Positions 50,342 through 60,043 of a stretch of DNA of 60,043 nucleotides are shown in pieces. Where the stretch lies: positions 1 to 60,043 of the forward strand of contig JAOAAF010000003.1 of assembly GCA_026419015.1 (NCBI GenBank). The letters are read 5' to 3'. Under the pieces are notes generated by a model. It was given only the letters and a program-made list of their open reading frames with translations. It was not told the origin of the DNA and made no database searches. Source of the DNA: Spirochaetota bacterium. Lineage in GTDB: Bacteria > Spirochaetota > UBA4802 > JAGODF01. The translations under genes were made by a program, and so were the position numbers. Each line of letters starts with the position of its first letter. Position 1 is the first letter of the stretch.

Positions 50342-52429
50342 TTAAAAAATTCTACCCGTCATTCGCGCAACGAGATTTTCCATTACCGCTGGCGGTACTA
50401 AGTCGTAATGGCTAAATTGCAAAGTCTGCGAGGCACGCCCTTGGCTAAGCGAGCGCAGTGCAGTCGCATAACCAAAAAGTTCTGAAAGGGGTGCAAGAGC
50501 ATGTATTTTACGCAAATGCCCTTCCATTTCTATCCCCTCAATCTTTCCTCTTCTTGCATTAATATCGTTTATTATATCCCCCATATATTCTTCAGGGGTA
50601 ACTACCTCAATTTTCATAATTGGTTCCATAAGCGTTGGGTGAGCGTTTTGCGCTGCTATCTTAAACGCATAATTTGCTGCAATTCGATACGCAATTTCTA
50701 TAGATTGCCCGTCAACAAACCGCGCATCGACCACCTTGGCTTTGATATCTACCATTTTATATCCTGCGATCACCCCACTTTCCATTGAATCTTTCACTCC
50801 ATCTTCTATTGCCGCAATACAACTTTTGGGAAACATATCATCGAGAAGTGCGCTTTCAAATACAAATCCACTTCCTGGCTTTAATGGTTCAAGTTCCAAT
50901 ACCACATGTCCATATTGGTCCTTGCCTGCAATTTGTTTTGAATATTCATATTCAGCGGTTGCCGTCTGCGTAATTGTTTCTTTGTAGGCAACTTGCGGTT
51001 TTCCTACGTTAACTTTTACGTTAAATTCTCGTACCAATCGATCCACAATGATTTCAAGATGAAGCTCACCCATCCCAGAAATAATGCTTTGCCCGGTGTC
51101 GGGATCTTGTTTTAAACGAAATGTCGGATCTTCTTCTTCAAGGCGCACTAATGCTGTTACAAGCTTTTCTTGATCTGCCTTAGTTTTCGGTTCAATGGCA
51201 ACTGAAATCACTGGTTCTGGGAATTCCATTTTTTCAAGAAGCAATGGGGCGCTTTCATCTGTTAACGTATCTCCCGTCCGTGCCGTTTTTAAACCGACCA
51301 ACGCAACAATATCGCCTGTATAGACCTCATCAACGTCTTCACGATCATTTGCATGCATTTGTAAAATTCTCCCAACGCGTTCCCTTTTATTCTTCGATAC
51401 ATTGAGCACGGTATCGCCGGTTTTGATATGTCCGCTGTACACGCGAATGTAAGATAATTTCCCGACATACGGATCAGCGCGAAGCTTAAACACCAATGCA
51501 CAAAACGGTTCTTTATCGCTTGCCTCTCTCGCGATTAATTTCTCATAATCTTTCGGATCATGTCCAATTATGGTTGGCATATCTTTCGGAGATGGCAAAT
51601 ACTCCACGATCGCATCGAGCAATGGCTGAACGCCTTTGTTTTTAAGCGCACTTCCACACAATACTGGAAAAAGCGTTAAGGCAATTGTCAATTTTCGGAT
51701 ACTTCTGCGCAATTCTTCTTCTGTTATCTCGATTCCCTCAAGATACTTTTCGGTAAGAGCATCATCGTGCTCAGCCAACAATGCGATCATGTTTTCCCGG
51801 GCACTTTTACTGAGATCGACCATTTCGTGTGGGATTTCAACTTCATCAAAGATTTCACCCGTTCCTTCATGCCATCGATATCCCTTCATTCGTATCAAAT
51901 CGATTACCCCAACAAAACTATCTTCCTTTCCCCACGGGAGTTGGATCACAAGCGGCATAGCTTGCAGTTTTTTTCGAATTGTCTCAACCGCATATTCAAA
52001 ATCTGCCCCAATTCTATCCATCTTGTTAATAAAACATATCCGCGGGACCCCATATCGATTTGCCTGACGCCATACAGTCTCCGATTGCGGCTCAACGCCA
52101 TGCACGCCATCAAACACAGCAATTGCAGAATCGAGAACTCGTAAACTGCGCTCAACTTCCACAGTAAAATCAACGTGCCCTGGGGTATCGATGATATTTA
52201 TCCGAGTGTGTTTCCAATAACAGGTGGTTGCCGCAGCAGTAATGGTGATGCCTCGCTCTTTTTCTTGTTCCATCCAATCCATTTCTGTATTGCCTTCATG
52301 GACCTCTCCGATTTTATGCGTTTTCCCAGTATAATACAATATCCGCTCTGTCAGCGTAGTTTTCCCCGCATCGATATGCGCCATGATGCCAATATTGCGC
52401 GTTCTCTGTAACGGTAACTCCCTTCCCAT
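50342..52429 (-). CDS. fusA: Elongation factor G
   Basis: [36 protein letters not shown]..; ATG at 52429 is preceded by AGGTGG. ORF track opens at GTG 52441. Confidence 0.97.
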   Translation of the reverse strand: MGRELPLQRTRNIGIMAHIDAGKTTLTERILYYTGKTHKIGEVHEGNTEMDWMEQEKERGITITAAATTCYWKHTRINIIDTPGHVDFTVEVERSLRVLDSAIAVFDGVHGVEPQSETVWRQANRYGVPRICFINKMDRIGADFEYAVETIRKKLQAMPLVIQLPWGKEDSFVGVIDLIRMKGYRWHEGTGEIFDEVEIPHEMVDLSKSARENMIALLAEHDDALTEKYLEGIEITEEELRRSIRKLTIALTLFPVLCGSALKNKGVQPLLDAIVEYLPSPKDMPTIIGHDPKDYEKLIAREASDKEPFCALVFKLRADPYVGKLSYIRVYSGHIKTGDTVLNVSKNKRERVGRILQMHANDREDVDEVYTGDIVALVGLKTARTGDTLTDESAPLLLEKMEFPEPVISVAIEPKTKADQEKLVTALVRLEEEDPTFRLKQDPDTGQSIISGMGELHLEIIVDRLVREFNVKVNVGKPQVAYKETITQTATAEYEYSKQIAGKDQYGHVVLELEPLKPGSGFVFESALLDDMFPKSCIAAIEDGVKDSMESGVIAGYKMVDIKAKVVDARFVDGQSIEIAYRIAANYAFKIAAQNAHPTLMEPIMKIEVVTPEEYMGDIINDINARRGKIEGIEMEGHLRKIHALAPLSELFGYATALRSLSQGRASQTLQFSHYDLVPPAVMENLVARMTGRIF

Positions 52430-52463
52430 TATGGATACCACCTTTTACACACCATAAATAACA

Positions 52464-52491
52464 GAATACCAGGGCATACACCCTGGTATTC
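52464..52491 (-). promoter_or_regulatory. Perfect 11-bp stem-loop in the rpsG-fusA spacer
   Basis: GAATACCAGGG-CATACA-CCCTGGTATTC. Confidence 0.65.
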
Positions 52492-52512
52492 ATAACCGAA
52501 CTCTCAAGTTCA

Positions 52513-52995
<483 letters not shown>

Positions 52996-53009
52996 TTATT
53001 TGTTAAAAT

Positions 53010-53384
53010 TTACGCTTTCGGTTTCTTTGAACCATATTTTGATCTTCCTTTCCTTCTCCCTTCAACACCCATTGCATCCAGCGCACCTCTCACAATATGA
53101 TACCGAACCCCAGGAAGATCCTTCACTCTTCCTCCTCGCACAAGGACAGCTGAGTGCTCCTGAAGGTTATGACCCACACCTGGAATATACGCGGTAACTT
53201 CTATGCCATTTGTAAGGCGCACCCGCGCAACTTTTCGAAGCGCTGAATTTGGTTTCTTCGGCGTTACAGTCGATACCCTCGTGCATACCCCCCGCCGTTG
53301 TGGACAACGCGTAAGTGCGGGAGATTTGGTCTTCACTTTTTTCCGCTGCCGACCTTTTCGAATTAACTGACTGATTGTTGGCAT
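53010..53384 (-). CDS. rpsL: Ribosomal protein S12
   Basis: [57 protein letters not shown]. Confidence 0.98.
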   Translation of the reverse strand: MPTISQLIRKGRQRKKVKTKSPALTRCPQRRGVCTRVSTVTPKKPNSALRKVARVRLTNGIEVTAYIPGVGHNLQEHSAVLVRGGRVKDLPGVRYHIVRGALDAMGVEGRRKGRSKYGSKKPKA

Positions 53385-53529
53385 TTGAACACCTTTCGCC
53401 TTATAATATTTTGAGCATCATGCCCATAAATTAACGTTGCTCTTCGTAGAGAAAAAAAACTTGCTTTTCGTCTTCACACATCGCAATGCAGTTTGCTCGT
53501 GCGATAATCGCTTCTTTTTTATGATTTTT

Positions 53530-53559
53530 TGCTGATGAGCGTAATTGTTTTCATCAGCA
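53530..53559 (-). promoter_or_regulatory. Inverted repeat in the rpoC-rpsL spacer
   Basis: TGCTGATGA-N12-TCATCAGCA perfect 9-bp arms. Confidence 0.45.
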
Positions 53560-53664
53560 TTGAAACTCATCGAGCTCCATTCTGCAAGTAGAAAAAACCA
53601 GTTCCCTCACCACTGCTATTTTGTCAAGGATTTTCCCTCCCGCGAAACGCATTCATAAACACAG

Positions 53665-56600
53665 TTAATCGCTTTTTGCGCTCTCTCCTTCTTTATGGTC
53701 CGAAGCATCACCGCTCACAGGAATTGGGCTTATTGGTTCGAGATCTCCTGAAACTTCTTTAAATACATTAATTTTTCTGTAGTTTCTCACTCCTGTGCCA
53801 GCTGGGATAAGATGCCCAATGATTACATTTTCTTTCAACCCTTTGAGATAATCAATTTTCCCGCGGATTGCCGCATCGGTAAGAACTCTCGTAGTTTCTT
53901 GGAACGATGCCGCAGAGATAAACGACTCAGTATTCAATGCAGCTTTTGTAATTCCCATAAGCACAGTTTGCGCTGTGGCAGGTTTTCCACCTTCTTTCAT
54001 AACTCTCTCATTTTCATCGACAAATGCAAATCGATCAACAATTTGCTCGACAACAAAATTCGTATCGCCGGGATCAGTAATCTTAACCTTCCGAAGCATT
54101 TGGCGCACAATAATCTCAATGTGTTTGTCGTTGATATTTACTCCCTGCAAGCGATACACTTCCTGAATCTCATCCACTAAAAACTTTTGGAGCTCTCGTG
54201 GCCCTTTAATTCGCAAAATATCGTGGGGATCTTCTGGGCCATCATCAATTTTTTCGCCCTTATTTATCCAATCGCGATCTTGCACGCGGAGAAATTTCGA
54301 TGCCGGAATCGCGTATTCTTTCTCTTCACCATTTTCCCCTTGGATTATTATTTTCCGCTTATTTTTAATCGTCTCACCAATTCTCACCCACCCATCAATT
54401 TCAGCAAGAGTTGCAGCATCTTTCGGGGAGCGCGCTTCAAACAGTTCAGCCACTCTTGGAAGACCGCCCGTAATATCTTTTACTTTCTCAATCTGGCGCG
54501 GAATCTTTGCAAGAATAGTCCCTGCTTCGACCTTTTCGCCATCTTCTACCATGAGATGAGCTCCCTTCGGAAGGAGATATATTGTTGGTTCGCTTGAATT
54601 ATTCGAATAAATCTCAATATGCGGTTGCAATCGCTCAATTTTATATTCTACAATTACTCGCTTTGGGACATTCGATTGCGGATCGATTTCTTCTCGCAGG
54701 CTTTTGTTGAGCTCTATATCGACAAATTTCACTTCTCCCGAAACTTCAGTAATTATTGGTTCGAGCCACGGGTCGAATGTTGCAAGCACTTCATTTCTTT
54801 CGTAAAATCTTCCCTCTTTACAGAGCACTTCAGTCCCAACGTTAATTGGATGCGAATGCTCATCGCCTAAAATGTAAATTTTTTTCTTTTCGAACTTTAC
54901 TATCCCCGCCTTTTTCGTGACGTACTCTTCACCATTCTCACCTCTTGCAACCACGGCCCCTTCAAAAACCTTGCTTCCCTCTCCAACCACAAGCTTCGTT
55001 TCGCCTTTGTAAGGAATTTCACTAATCACCCGTTGAACTTTCAAATATCCCCTTCTTACTGCAATCGCATGCTTTTCACCAGTTTCGCTGTCTATTTTAA
55101 TCGTTTTTGCAGTTATCTCTTTCACATAGACGGGATAGTTGAAAGAAATTTCACTTTGCTCAACAGTGCGTGCTGCGACCCCTCCAATGTGGAATGTGCG
55201 CATTGTCAGCTGCGTGCCAGGTTGACCAATTGACTGAGCAGCAATTATTCCGACTGCTTCGCCAATTTCAACTGGCCTTCCCGTTGCAAGGTTACGTCCA
55301 TAGCATTTTGCACACACGCCATGCCGCGCATCGCACGTGAGTACGGATCGAATTTCTATTGAGTCGAGATTTATCTGATTAATTTTTTCTGCAATATCTT
55401 CAGTGATGATTTCATCAGCAGCACAAATGAGCTCACCTGTTACAGGATGCATGAGATCATACAAAAGGGTTCTGCCAAGCACTCTGTTGCCAAGCGGTTC
55501 TATTATTTCATCTCCTTCTTTAATGGGATGAATATCAATTCCCATCGTGGTACCGCAGTCTTCCATCGTAATCACCACATCCTGCGCAATATCAACGAGA
55601 CGGCGAGTGAGATACCCCGCATCGGCTGTTTTCAATGCAGTATCGGCTAATCCCTTCCGCGCTCCATTTGTCGAGATAAAATATTCCTGAACGGTAAGCC
55701 CTTCGCGGAAATTCGTTTTTATTGGGACATCGATGATTTCCCCGCTTGGTTTTGCCATTAACCCTCTCATACCCGCAAGCTGTCGAATTTGCTGCTTGCT
55801 TCCGCGCGCACCCGATTGTGCCATTACATAAATAGGATTAAATCCACCTTGATCTTTCGCAAGCTCATCCATCATCATCTCCGCGATCACCTCATTTGCG
55901 CTCGTCCAAATATCGATTATTTTATTGTACCGCTCTTCGTTTGTGATATATCCGCTCTTATAATCTTCCTCAATCTTCTTTACTTTCGCATCGCACTCTT
56001 CAACTACCTTCTGTTTGCCTTCTGGCACGATGATGTCTGCAAAAGAAATTGTCGGCGCAAAATAGGTCGCATATTTGAAACCTGCTTCTTTAATATCATC
56101 GAGAATACGGACCGTAACGTAAGAACCAAATCCCTTGTAAATATCCGCAATAATCTTTGATAGCTTTTTGTCACTCACCGTATGATTGATGAATTGATAT
56201 CCTTCTGGGAAGATGTTATTAAAAATTAATCTGCCAGGAGTTGTCTCAATAAACTCACCAACTTTGAGTTCACGGATTTCCACATCACCATTGGATTTTT
56301 CGCATACCATTTTTCCATTATATTTCAATGCCATCTTCTCATCCACCAAAAATCGTATCTTACTTCGCATTTTTATTCTCTTATAATCCAAATCGCGTTC
56401 CACATCGAAATCTCGATCGTAATATTTAATTTGTTTTTCGTCGGTACTCTCATCGAACATCGATGTTAAATAATAAATTCCCAACACGATATCCTGTGTA
56501 GGAGTTACAATCGGTTCCCCATTTGCGGGAGAGAGAAGATTATTTGCAGAAAGCATAAGCGTCCAGCATTCCAATTGCGCTTTTGGCGAAAGGGGAACAT

Positions 56601-58020
56601 GCACCGCCATTTGATCTCCATCGAAATCTGCATTATATGCATGGCACACAAGCGGATGCAATTTTATTGCTTTTCCTTCCACAAGCACAGGCTCAAATGC
56701 CTGTATTCCAAGCCGATGGAGCGTAGGAGCTCGATTGAGCAACACGGGATGTTCGGCAATTACTTCTTCCAATACTTCCCACACTTCAGGCCGTTCATTT
56801 TCCACCATCTTTTTTGCCGACTTAATATTTTGTACATAATCCTTATCAACAAGGCGTTTCTGGATAAACGGTTTAAAAAGCTCAATTGCCATTTTTTTCG
56901 GCAATCCGCATTGGTACAGCTTCAATTCAGGGCCAATGACGATCACCGAACGACCCGAATAATCAACGCGTTTCCCTAATAGATTTTGGCGAAAACGCCC
57001 TTGCTTCCCCTTTAACATATCCGAAAGCGATTTAAGCGGTCGATTCCCTTTCCCTTTCACCGCACGTTTTCGCCTGCTATTGTCGAACAACGCATCAACC
57101 GCTTCCTGCAACATGCGCTTTTCGTTGCGAACGATGATTTCAGGTGCACGGAGTCCTAAAAGGCGTTTCAATCGATTATTTCTATTTATTACCCTTCTGT
57201 ACAAATCATTAAGATCTGATGTTGCAAATCTTCCGCCATCGAGTTGTACCATAGGCCTAAGATCGGGCGGGATGACTGGGATAACATCGAGTATCATCCA
57301 TTCAGGGCGATTTCCTGAATCCCGAAATGCCTCAATTGTTTCCAACCGTTTAATGAGCTTGCGATCAACTGTCTTTTTGTTTTCCTTCGCCATCTGCTGG
57401 TGGATTTTTTCCCGTAAGGCTCTTGCTTCTTCATCCAAATCAATTTTCGATAACAGCTCTTTAATTGCCGCAGCACCCATTTCAGCACGAAATGTATCGC
57501 CGTATTTTTCGTAATAGTAGTTATATTTCTCTTCATCGATGATGTCGCCGCGTTCAAGGTTCTCATCCTCGGCAACAGCTTCGCCTGGATCGATGACCAC
57601 GTATTTCTCATAATACAAAATCTGCTTAATCTCGTTTACAGTCATATCCAACAAAAGACCAATCCTCGAAGGCACAGAACGATAATACCAAATATGCGCT
57701 ACCGGTGCGGCAAGTTCAATATGACCCCCGCGCTCTCGTCGAACTTTATAGTGAGTTACTTCAACTCCGCAGCGATCGCATACAACACCTTTATAACGAA
57801 CTGACTTAAATTTCCCACAATAACATTCCCATTCTTTTGTGGTTCCAAAAATCTTTTCACAGAAAAGGCCATCCCTTTCCGGTTTTAGCGTACGGTAGTT
57901 TATCGTTTCGGGTTTTTTCACTTCTCCATATGACCATGCGCGGATCATTTCGGGAGAAGCTAATCTAATTTGAATTGAACTGAAATCGTTAAAATCTCTC
58001 ATTACCCTCAACCTTCTCAA
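53665..58020 (-). CDS. rpoC: RNA polymerase subunit beta'
   Basis: [42 protein letters not shown], full 1451 aa. Confidence 0.99.
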   Translation of the reverse strand: MRRLRVMRDFNDFSSIQIRLASPEMIRAWSYGEVKKPETINYRTLKPERDGLFCEKIFGTTKEWECYCGKFKSVRYKGVVCDRCGVEVTHYKVRRERGGHIELAAPVAHIWYYRSVPSRIGLLLDMTVNEIKQILYYEKYVVIDPGEAVAEDENLERGDIIDEEKYNYYYEKYGDTFRAEMGAAAIKELLSKIDLDEEARALREKIHQQMAKENKKTVDRKLIKRLETIEAFRDSGNRPEWMILDVIPVIPPDLRPMVQLDGGRFATSDLNDLYRRVINRNNRLKRLLGLRAPEIIVRNEKRMLQEAVDALFDNSRRKRAVKGKGNRPLKSLSDMLKGKQGRFRQNLLGKRVDYSGRSVIVIGPELKLYQCGLPKKMAIELFKPFIQKRLVDKDYVQNIKSAKKMVENERPEVWEVLEEVIAEHPVLLNRAPTLHRLGIQAFEPVLVEGKAIKLHPLVCHAYNADFDGDQMAVHVPLSPKAQLECWTLMLSANNLLSPANGEPIVTPTQDIVLGIYYLTSMFDESTDEKQIKYYDRDFDVERDLDYKRIKMRSKIRFLVDEKMALKYNGKMVCEKSNGDVEIRELKVGEFIETTPGRLIFNNIFPEGYQFINHTVSDKKLSKIIADIYKGFGSYVTVRILDDIKEAGFKYATYFAPTISFADIIVPEGKQKVVEECDAKVKKIEEDYKSGYITNEERYNKIIDIWTSANEVIAEMMMDELAKDQGGFNPIYVMAQSGARGSKQQIRQLAGMRGLMAKPSGEIIDVPIKTNFREGLTVQEYFISTNGARKGLADTALKTADAGYLTRRLVDIAQDVVITMEDCGTTMGIDIHPIKEGDEIIEPLGNRVLGRTLLYDLMHPVTGELICAADEIITEDIAEKINQINLDSIEIRSVLTCDARHGVCAKCYGRNLATGRPVEIGEAVGIIAAQSIGQPGTQLTMRTFHIGGVAARTVEQSEISFNYPVYVKEITAKTIKIDSETGEKHAIAVRRGYLKVQRVISEIPYKGETKLVVGEGSKVFEGAVVARGENGEEYVTKKAGIVKFEKKKIYILGDEHSHPINVGTEVLCKEGRFYERNEVLATFDPWLEPIITEVSGEVKFVDIELNKSLREEIDPQSNVPKRVIVEYKIERLQPHIEIYSNNSSEPTIYLLPKGAHLMVEDGEKVEAGTILAKIPRQIEKVKDITGGLPRVAELFEARSPKDAATLAEIDGWVRIGETIKNKRKIIIQGENGEEKEYAIPASKFLRVQDRDWINKGEKIDDGPEDPHDILRIKGPRELQKFLVDEIQEVYRLQGVNINDKHIEIIVRQMLRKVKITDPGDTNFVVEQIVDRFAFVDENERVMKEGGKPATAQTVLMGITKAALNTESFISAASFQETTRVLTDAAIRGKIDYLKGLKENVIIGHLIPAGTGVRNYRKINVFKEVSGDLEPISPIPVSGDASDHKEGESAKSD

Positions 58021-58088
58021 TTAGAATTTGGTATTTAATTACCTAAAAATTTAATCTTAATGTTAAAAAATAGTTTACACATTTCTAT

Positions 58089-60043
58089 TTACACATTCTG
58101 AAGTTTATCGAGCATAATGCGCTTCTTTGGCTTGCTATAACCTTCGCTCCATTCTGAGATATTTATCTCATTGCCTTGCTCATCGTAAATTCGCACATCG
58201 AGCGCAAGACCGCGAAGCTCTTGTACAAGAACATTGAAAGATTCTGGAATTCCAGGTGCAGTCGAGGTGTGTCCTTTGACAATCGCTTCGTATATTCGTG
58301 CCCGTCCAAGCATGTCATCGGATTTCACCGTGAGGAGTTCTTGCAATGTATAGGCAGCGCCATATGCCTCAAGTGCCCACACTTCCATCTCGCCCAATCG
58401 CTGACCACCAAATTGGGCCTTTCCTCCCAATGGTTGCTGAGTGACCAATGAATATGGACCAGTTGAACGCGCATGAATTTTATCATCAACCATGTGAGCG
58501 AGTTTTAGCATATATGCTTTCCCGCACATTACCTTGTTTTCAAACTTTTCTCCTGTCCTCCCATCATACAAATCGATTTTAGAATCTTCTGGCAAACCCG
58601 CTTTTTTCAAAAGTTCAATCACATCTTTTTCAGTTGCACCATCAAAAATTGGCGTTTCCGCAATGATCTGTAACTTATCCGCTGCCCAGCCGAGTTCAGC
58701 CTCTAACAGTTGTCCCAAGTTCATGCGCGATGGCACCGACAGTGGATTAAACACAATATCCACCGGCGTACCATCAGGTAAAAACGGCATATCGTATTCG
58801 GGCAACACGCGAGAAATAACACCTTTGTTTCCATGGCGCCCAGCCATCTTATCGCCAACAGATATTTTGCGTTTGGTGGCGATGTAGACCTTCACAAGCT
58901 CTTCAACGCCTGGCGCCAATTCATCTCCCTTTTCCCGCGAAAATCTGCGAACATCAATAACAATCCCTTCAACGCCGTTTGGTACGCGCAAAGAAGTATC
59001 ACGAACTTCATGCGCTTTTTCTCCAAATATCGAATGCAATAGTTTATATTCTGGAGTTAAATCCTGTTCACCTTTTGGAGTGACTTTGCCAACAAGGATG
59101 TCGTCAGGTTTCACAAAAGCACCTATTCGCACAATCCCTTCAGCATCGAGATCGCGAAAAGCTTTTTCGCTCAAGTTTGGAATATCGCGGGTAATTGTCT
59201 CCCTCCCAAGCTTCGTTTCGCGCGCTTCAACTTCAAACTGTTCGATGTGTATTGAAGTAAACACATCCTCTTTTACCAGTCGTTCAGAAATCAGAATAGC
59301 ATCTTCGAAATTGTATCCCATCCACGGCATTAAGGCAACCAATACATTCCTACCGAGCGCAAGCCTCCCCATACTCGTTGCAGGCCCATCCGCAAGGATA
59401 TCCCCAATTTTTACTTTATCCCCTTCTTTCACCACGGGCCTTTGGTTAAAACATGTCCCCTGGTTCGTGCGCTTGAATTTCAAAAGTTCATACTCATCAA
59501 TTTCTCCACTTGCGGTTTTTACTTTAATTCTTTTCGCATCGGCATAGATTACTTCACCGGCTCTCTTCGCAACCACCAAGACACCCGAATCGTAGGCAGC
59601 AAATTTTTCAATCCCAGTTCCCACAAGCGGTATTTCTTCTTCGATAAGGGGCACAGCCTGCCGCTGCATGTTTGAGCCCATTAAAGCACGGTTAGCATCA
59701 TCGTGTTCCAAGAATGGGATTAAACTTGTCGACACAGAAAAGATCTGCGATGGGGATACGTCCATGTATCGCACTTCCGTCGGACGCACAGAAGAGTAAT
59801 TCCCCTTATGGCGACAAATGATACGCTCTTTTTCAACAAAATAGCCGTTTTCATCCAGCGGCTCATTTGCCTGTGCAATATATTCGTTTTCTTCTTCATC
59901 GGCTGTAAGATATTCAATGGTTTCGGTAACGATGCCCTTCGCTTTGTCTACGCGCCGGTACGGAGCTTCGATGAAGCCGTACTCGTTTATTTTTCCGTAT
60001 GTTGTCAGTGAGCCGATCAGTCCGATGTTCGGACCTTCAGGAG
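58089..60043 (-). CDS. rpoB: RNA polymerase subunit beta (5' end outside window)
   Basis: Frame continues beyond the listed M to the window edge: [31 protein letters not shown]..; C-terminal [38 protein letters not shown]. Confidence 0.98.
   Translation of the reverse strand, partial: PEGPNIGLIGSLTTYGKINEYGFIEAPYRRVDKAKGIVTETIEYLTADEEENEYIAQANEPLDENGYFVEKERIICRHKGNYSSVRPTEVRYMDVSPSQIFSVSTSLIPFLEHDDANRALMGSNMQRQAVPLIEEEIPLVGTGIEKFAAYDSGVLVVAKRAGEVIYADAKRIKVKTASGEIDEYELLKFKRTNQGTCFNQRPVVKEGDKVKIGDILADGPATSMGRLALGRNVLVALMPWMGYNFEDAILISERLVKEDVFTSIHIEQFEVEARETKLGRETITRDIPNLSEKAFRDLDAEGIVRIGAFVKPDDILVGKVTPKGEQDLTPEYKLLHSIFGEKAHEVRDTSLRVPNGVEGIVIDVRRFSREKGDELAPGVEELVKVYIATKRKISVGDKMAGRHGNKGVISRVLPEYDMPFLPDGTPVDIVFNPLSVPSRMNLGQLLEAELGWAADKLQIIAETPIFDGATEKDVIELLKKAGLPEDSKIDLYDGRTGEKFENKVMCGKAYMLKLAHMVDDKIHARSTGPYSLVTQQPLGGKAQFGGQRLGEMEVWALEAYGAAYTLQELLTVKSDDMLGRARIYEAIVKGHTSTAPGIPESFNVLVQELRGLALDVRIYDEQGNEINISEWSEGYSKPKKRIMLDKLQNV

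Noticed and set aside
53530-53559. Intrinsic terminator between rpoC and rpsL
   Set aside because: Hairpin is followed by A's, not U's, on the transcribed strand; kept only as an inverted repeat.

Overview
Chromosomal window, moderately AT-rich. The gene content and surface lipoproteins look spirochaete-like, but that assignment is an inference. Coding is mostly on the minus strand. The right half (about 33.8-60.0 kb) is a nearly uninterrupted ancestral rpoB-rpoC-str-S10-spc-alpha super-operon, read right to left from rpoB (cut by the window edge) through rpoC, rpsL, rpsG, fusA, tuf, S10, spc, secY, map, infA, rpmJ and rpoA to rplQ. The middle holds groES-groEL (with a CIRCE-like operator and a clear terminator), moaC, pssA, ddl, aspartate kinase, truA, a DUF2225-like gene and several lipoprotein or beta-barrel genes. 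The left third is rich in c-di-GMP-type domains: a multi-PAS GGDEF-EAL protein with a degraded GGDEF motif, three HD-GYP proteins (two with degraded HD motifs), a FliK-like/FlhB2-like flagellar-export pair and a MinD/FlhG-like ATPase. The best candidate for an undescribed system is the compact six-gene minus-strand cluster at about 7.7-14.4 kb: beta-barrel OMP, Fn3/kelch lipoprotein, periplasmic-TPR/TM/degenerate HD-GYP, MinD-like ATPase, intact-HD HD-GYP, and a pseudo-receiver. No CRISPR, tRNA, rRNA or transposase was recognised. All calls are by eye from the sequence and supplied ORFs; no database search was run.
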